Below, one piece after another: positions 62,232 to 64,000 of a DNA stretch of 64,000 bases. The notes under the pieces were generated by a model. The model saw only the letters and a list, made by a program, of their open reading frames with translations, did no database searches and was not told the origin of the DNA. Each line of letters begins with the position of its first letter. The stretch's first letter is position 1. The position numbers were made by a program, and so were the translations under genes. Source of the stretch: Streptomyces asiaticus (lineage in GTDB: Bacteria; Actinomycetota; Actinomycetes; Streptomycetales; Streptomycetaceae); contig NZ_JAGSHX010000006.1 in the NCBI RefSeq assembly GCF_018138715.1, positions 9,982,001 to 10,046,000 on the forward strand, in the 5' to 3' direction.

Positions 62232-63251
62232 GTGAGCGCAACTCCCGCCGGGACCACCCCGGACATCGACGAGAAGATCGGCGTCCTCACCGACCTCGTG
62301 ACCCCCTGGGCCGTGCGTGTGGCGGCCACCCTCATGCTCGCCGACCACATCGGCGACGGCACCGCAGCGGTCGAGGACCTCGCCAAGCAGTGCGGCGCCG
62401 ACCCCGACGCCGTCGGCCGGCTGCTCGAACACCTCGCCTCCCAAGGCATGTTCGCCCCGGACGGCCCCGGAAGGTACCGCAACACCCAGCTCTCCGACCG
62501 GCTCCGCCGCGACCACCCGATGACCATGTACCCCTGGCTGGACATCGAAGGCGGCATGGGCCAGTACGACCGCGGGCTGAGCGCCCTCCTCCTCGCCGTC
62601 CGCACCGGCAAGGAGGCCTACAGTTCCACCTTCGGCCGGCCCTTCTTCGAAGACCTCAACACCGATGCCCGCCGCGGCGCCGCCTACGACGAGCTGATGG
62701 CCACCGTGACCGCCTGGACCCTCCCCGAGATCCTCCAGGCCTACGACTGGAGCCGCGTCCAGCACGTCACCGACGTCGCCGGCGGCAGCGGAGCCCTGCT
62801 CACCGGCCTTCTCCAGGCCCATCCGCAGCTGCGCGGCACCCTCGTGGACGACCCCCGCGCCGTCCGCACGGCCACCGGCCGGTTCACCGCCGCCGGTGTC
62901 GCCGACCGGGCCACCGTCCACCCCGGCTCCATGTTCGACCCGCTGCCCGGGGGCGCCGACCTCTACATCGTCAAGTCCACCGTCATGGGCTGGGGCGACG
63001 GGGGAGGAGCGGCGATCCTGCGCCGCTGCGCGGAGGCCGCGGGCCCCCAAGGGCGCGTCATGGTGGCCGAATTCCTGCGCGGCACACCCCGTCTCGTCCC
63101 GTCACTGGACCTCTACATGACCTTGCTGGGAGGCAAGGAACGCACCGAGGAGGAGTTCCGGACGCTCGGCGCGGCCGCCGGTCTCACCCTGCTGGCCACC
63201 CACCCGACACCGTCCGGATACTGCCTCCTGGAGTTCACGGTCGACGCATAA
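62232..63251 (+). CDS. O-methyltransferase (acetylserotonin/DnrK type)
   Basis: A 339-residue two-domain methyltransferase. The N-terminal winged-helix dimerisation domain (AATLMLADHIGDGTAAVEDLAKQCGADPDAVGRLLEHL) precedes a Rossmann domain (VQHVTDVAGGSGALLTGLLQAHPQLRGTLVDDP; DLYIVKSTVMGWGDGGGAAILRRC; GRVMVAEFL). This family methylates phenolic hydroxyls of aromatic natural products, or decarboxylates in relatives. GTG 62232 has AAGGAG 6 nt upstream. Confidence 0.92.
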   Translation: MSATPAGTTPDIDEKIGVLTDLVTPWAVRVAATLMLADHIGDGTAAVEDLAKQCGADPDAVGRLLEHLASQGMFAPDGPGRYRNTQLSDRLRRDHPMTMYPWLDIEGGMGQYDRGLSALLLAVRTGKEAYSSTFGRPFFEDLNTDARRGAAYDELMATVTAWTLPEILQAYDWSRVQHVTDVAGGSGALLTGLLQAHPQLRGTLVDDPRAVRTATGRFTAAGVADRATVHPGSMFDPLPGGADLYIVKSTVMGWGDGGGAAILRRCAEAAGPQGRVMVAEFLRGTPRLVPSLDLYMTLLGGKERTEEEFRTLGAAAGLTLLATHPTPSGYCLLEFTVDA

Positions 63252-63312
63252 GGTGGGTCGGATCGGTCCGACTCACCGGATCTGCCGGTCACACCACCGA
63301 CGGGACCCCCAC

Positions 63313-63918
63313 GTGCGACACGCGACCACCCCGACAAGCGACAGCCACTTAGCCGCCCGGACCCCGGGCCAGGCAGCCGGCCCCCGCCCGCAGGACTGGA
63401 CGGCGGCCCGGGCCCGGCCCCTGCCGGTCCTCAGCCTGAGGCACCGCGGCGACCCGGAGACCCGGACGGAGACCTGGCGCAGCCTGACCGCTCTGGTCTT
63501 CGAGTGGGGGCTGGCCACCCGTCAGACCCGCGCGATCGAGGTGCACTATGACCCCCCGGGCGGCGACCCGGCCCTGCGCCGCTTCGACGCCTGTCTGTCG
63601 CTGCCGCACCTGGAAACCGCGGCACTGGTGACCGCTCAGGACCTGGCCCACGTACCGGGAGTCCGTCTGGAGACCATCATGGGACACGGGCCCTTCCTGC
63701 ACCGCAGGCCCGCTCCCGCCGAGACCTGGGCGGGGTCGTCGCCGTCCACCGAGGGCGCGCAGCCCTCGGGCAGTGCGCACATGGCGACCCACAGGCCCGT
63801 CTGGCCCTGCTACTACGTGTACGAGTGCAGCCCCGCCCTGGCCGCCGGAGTCCCGGTGGTCACCGACGTCTACATGACCCTGAAGCCGGCCGGGTCCTCG
63901 GGCCGGCCCCGCTGCTAG
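63313..63918 (+). CDS. Divergent GyrI-like protein
   Basis: A 201-residue protein that keeps the GyrI-like order (LPVLSLRHRGDPETRTETWRSLTALVFEWGLA, then IEVHYDPPGGDPALRRFDACLSL, then late strands VVTDVYMTLKP) but diverges in the N-terminal 30 residues. GTG 63313 follows a GGGA-containing leader. Third stand-alone GyrI-like gene in the cluster region. Confidence 0.75.
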   Translation: MRHATTPTSDSHLAARTPGQAAGPRPQDWTAARARPLPVLSLRHRGDPETRTETWRSLTALVFEWGLATRQTRAIEVHYDPPGGDPALRRFDACLSLPHLETAALVTAQDLAHVPGVRLETIMGHGPFLHRRPAPAETWAGSSPSTEGAQPSGSAHMATHRPVWPCYYVYECSPALAAGVPVVTDVYMTLKPAGSSGRPRC

Positions 63919-63993
63919 CGGACCGGGAACACGGGCGGGAAGACCGAGGAGGCCACCGGCACAGCCGTGCCCGGACCAAGGACGGAAGCCGCC

Positions 63994-64000
63994 ATGACCA
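63994..64000 (+). CDS. Probable start of the next gene (cut by window end)
   Basis: ATG at 63994 with a GGACGGAAG purine-rich stretch about 7 nt upstream. Only two codons are inside the window, so nothing can be said about the product. Confidence 0.35.

Overview
The window is high-GC actinobacterial chromosome, almost certainly Streptomyces. The signs are frequent GTG starts behind GGAGG-type ribosome binding sites, a GlnE of the actinobacterial type, an RppA-type type III polyketide synthase, an Scr1/DUF5753 regulator next to a DUF6879 gene, and TTA codons confined to a few accessory genes. No rRNA, tRNA or CRISPR was seen.

Layout. 1-7 kb: end of a desaturase gene, a strong terminator, an Lrp-type regulator and a four-gene overlapping catabolic/transport operon ending in a ketopantoate-reductase/M20-peptidase fusion. 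7-11.7 kb: membrane protein, frameshifted leucine-rich-repeat gene, DUF402 protein, and a GlxA-type regulator divergent from an alpha/beta hydrolase. 11.7-13.2 kb: a complete IS4-family element with perfect 10-bp target duplications. 13.2-16.3 kb: small-gene/DUF6879/Scr1 module, a small conserved gene and a LuxR remnant. 16.3-19.5 kb: glnE, with an N-terminal catalytic domain that looks degraded. 20.7-23.3 kb: rppA, aldo/keto reductase and SnoaL-like gene as one operon. 23.8-33.1 kb: accessory genes mixed with decaying ones (frameshifted hypothetical, PaaI-thioesterase remnant, wrecked AfsR/SARP regulator) and two regulator/target pairs (HxlR/oxidoreductase, TetR/MBL hydrolase) with visible inverted repeats.

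33.4-64 kb: a probable biosynthetic gene cluster, the most interesting part. Nineteen genes (59797 down to 41617) run on the minus strand, mostly with 4-nt GTGA/ATGA overlaps. They encode a TrpB-like PLP enzyme, a sugar-phosphate cyclase resembling 2-deoxy-scyllo-inosose synthase, EboB- and EboE-like proteins, a PLP decarboxylase, a radical SAM protein with a probable B12-binding N-terminus, a HemN-like radical SAM enzyme flanked by methyltransferases, a CoA-ligase-like enzyme, a BtrH-type acyltransferase-like protein, two nitrilase-fold proteins (one lacking catalytic residues), dehydrogenases, a ferredoxin and an FMN reductase. Flanking genes add an AlkD-type DNA glycosylase, GyrI-like proteins, a DHA2 efflux pump, a flavin monooxygenase, a second BtrH-like protein and an O-methyltransferase.

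An AlkD-type glycosylase, GyrI-like proteins, and a HemN enzyme beside a methyltransferase also occur together in the CC-1065/yatakemycin type of spirocyclopropane DNA alkylators. I infer a cluster for a DNA-alkylating small molecule, assembled without NRPS or PKS modules by ligase plus BtrH-type amide formation. The cyclase and Ebo-like genes are not explained by that precedent and suggest a new variant. The product itself is not known from this sequence.
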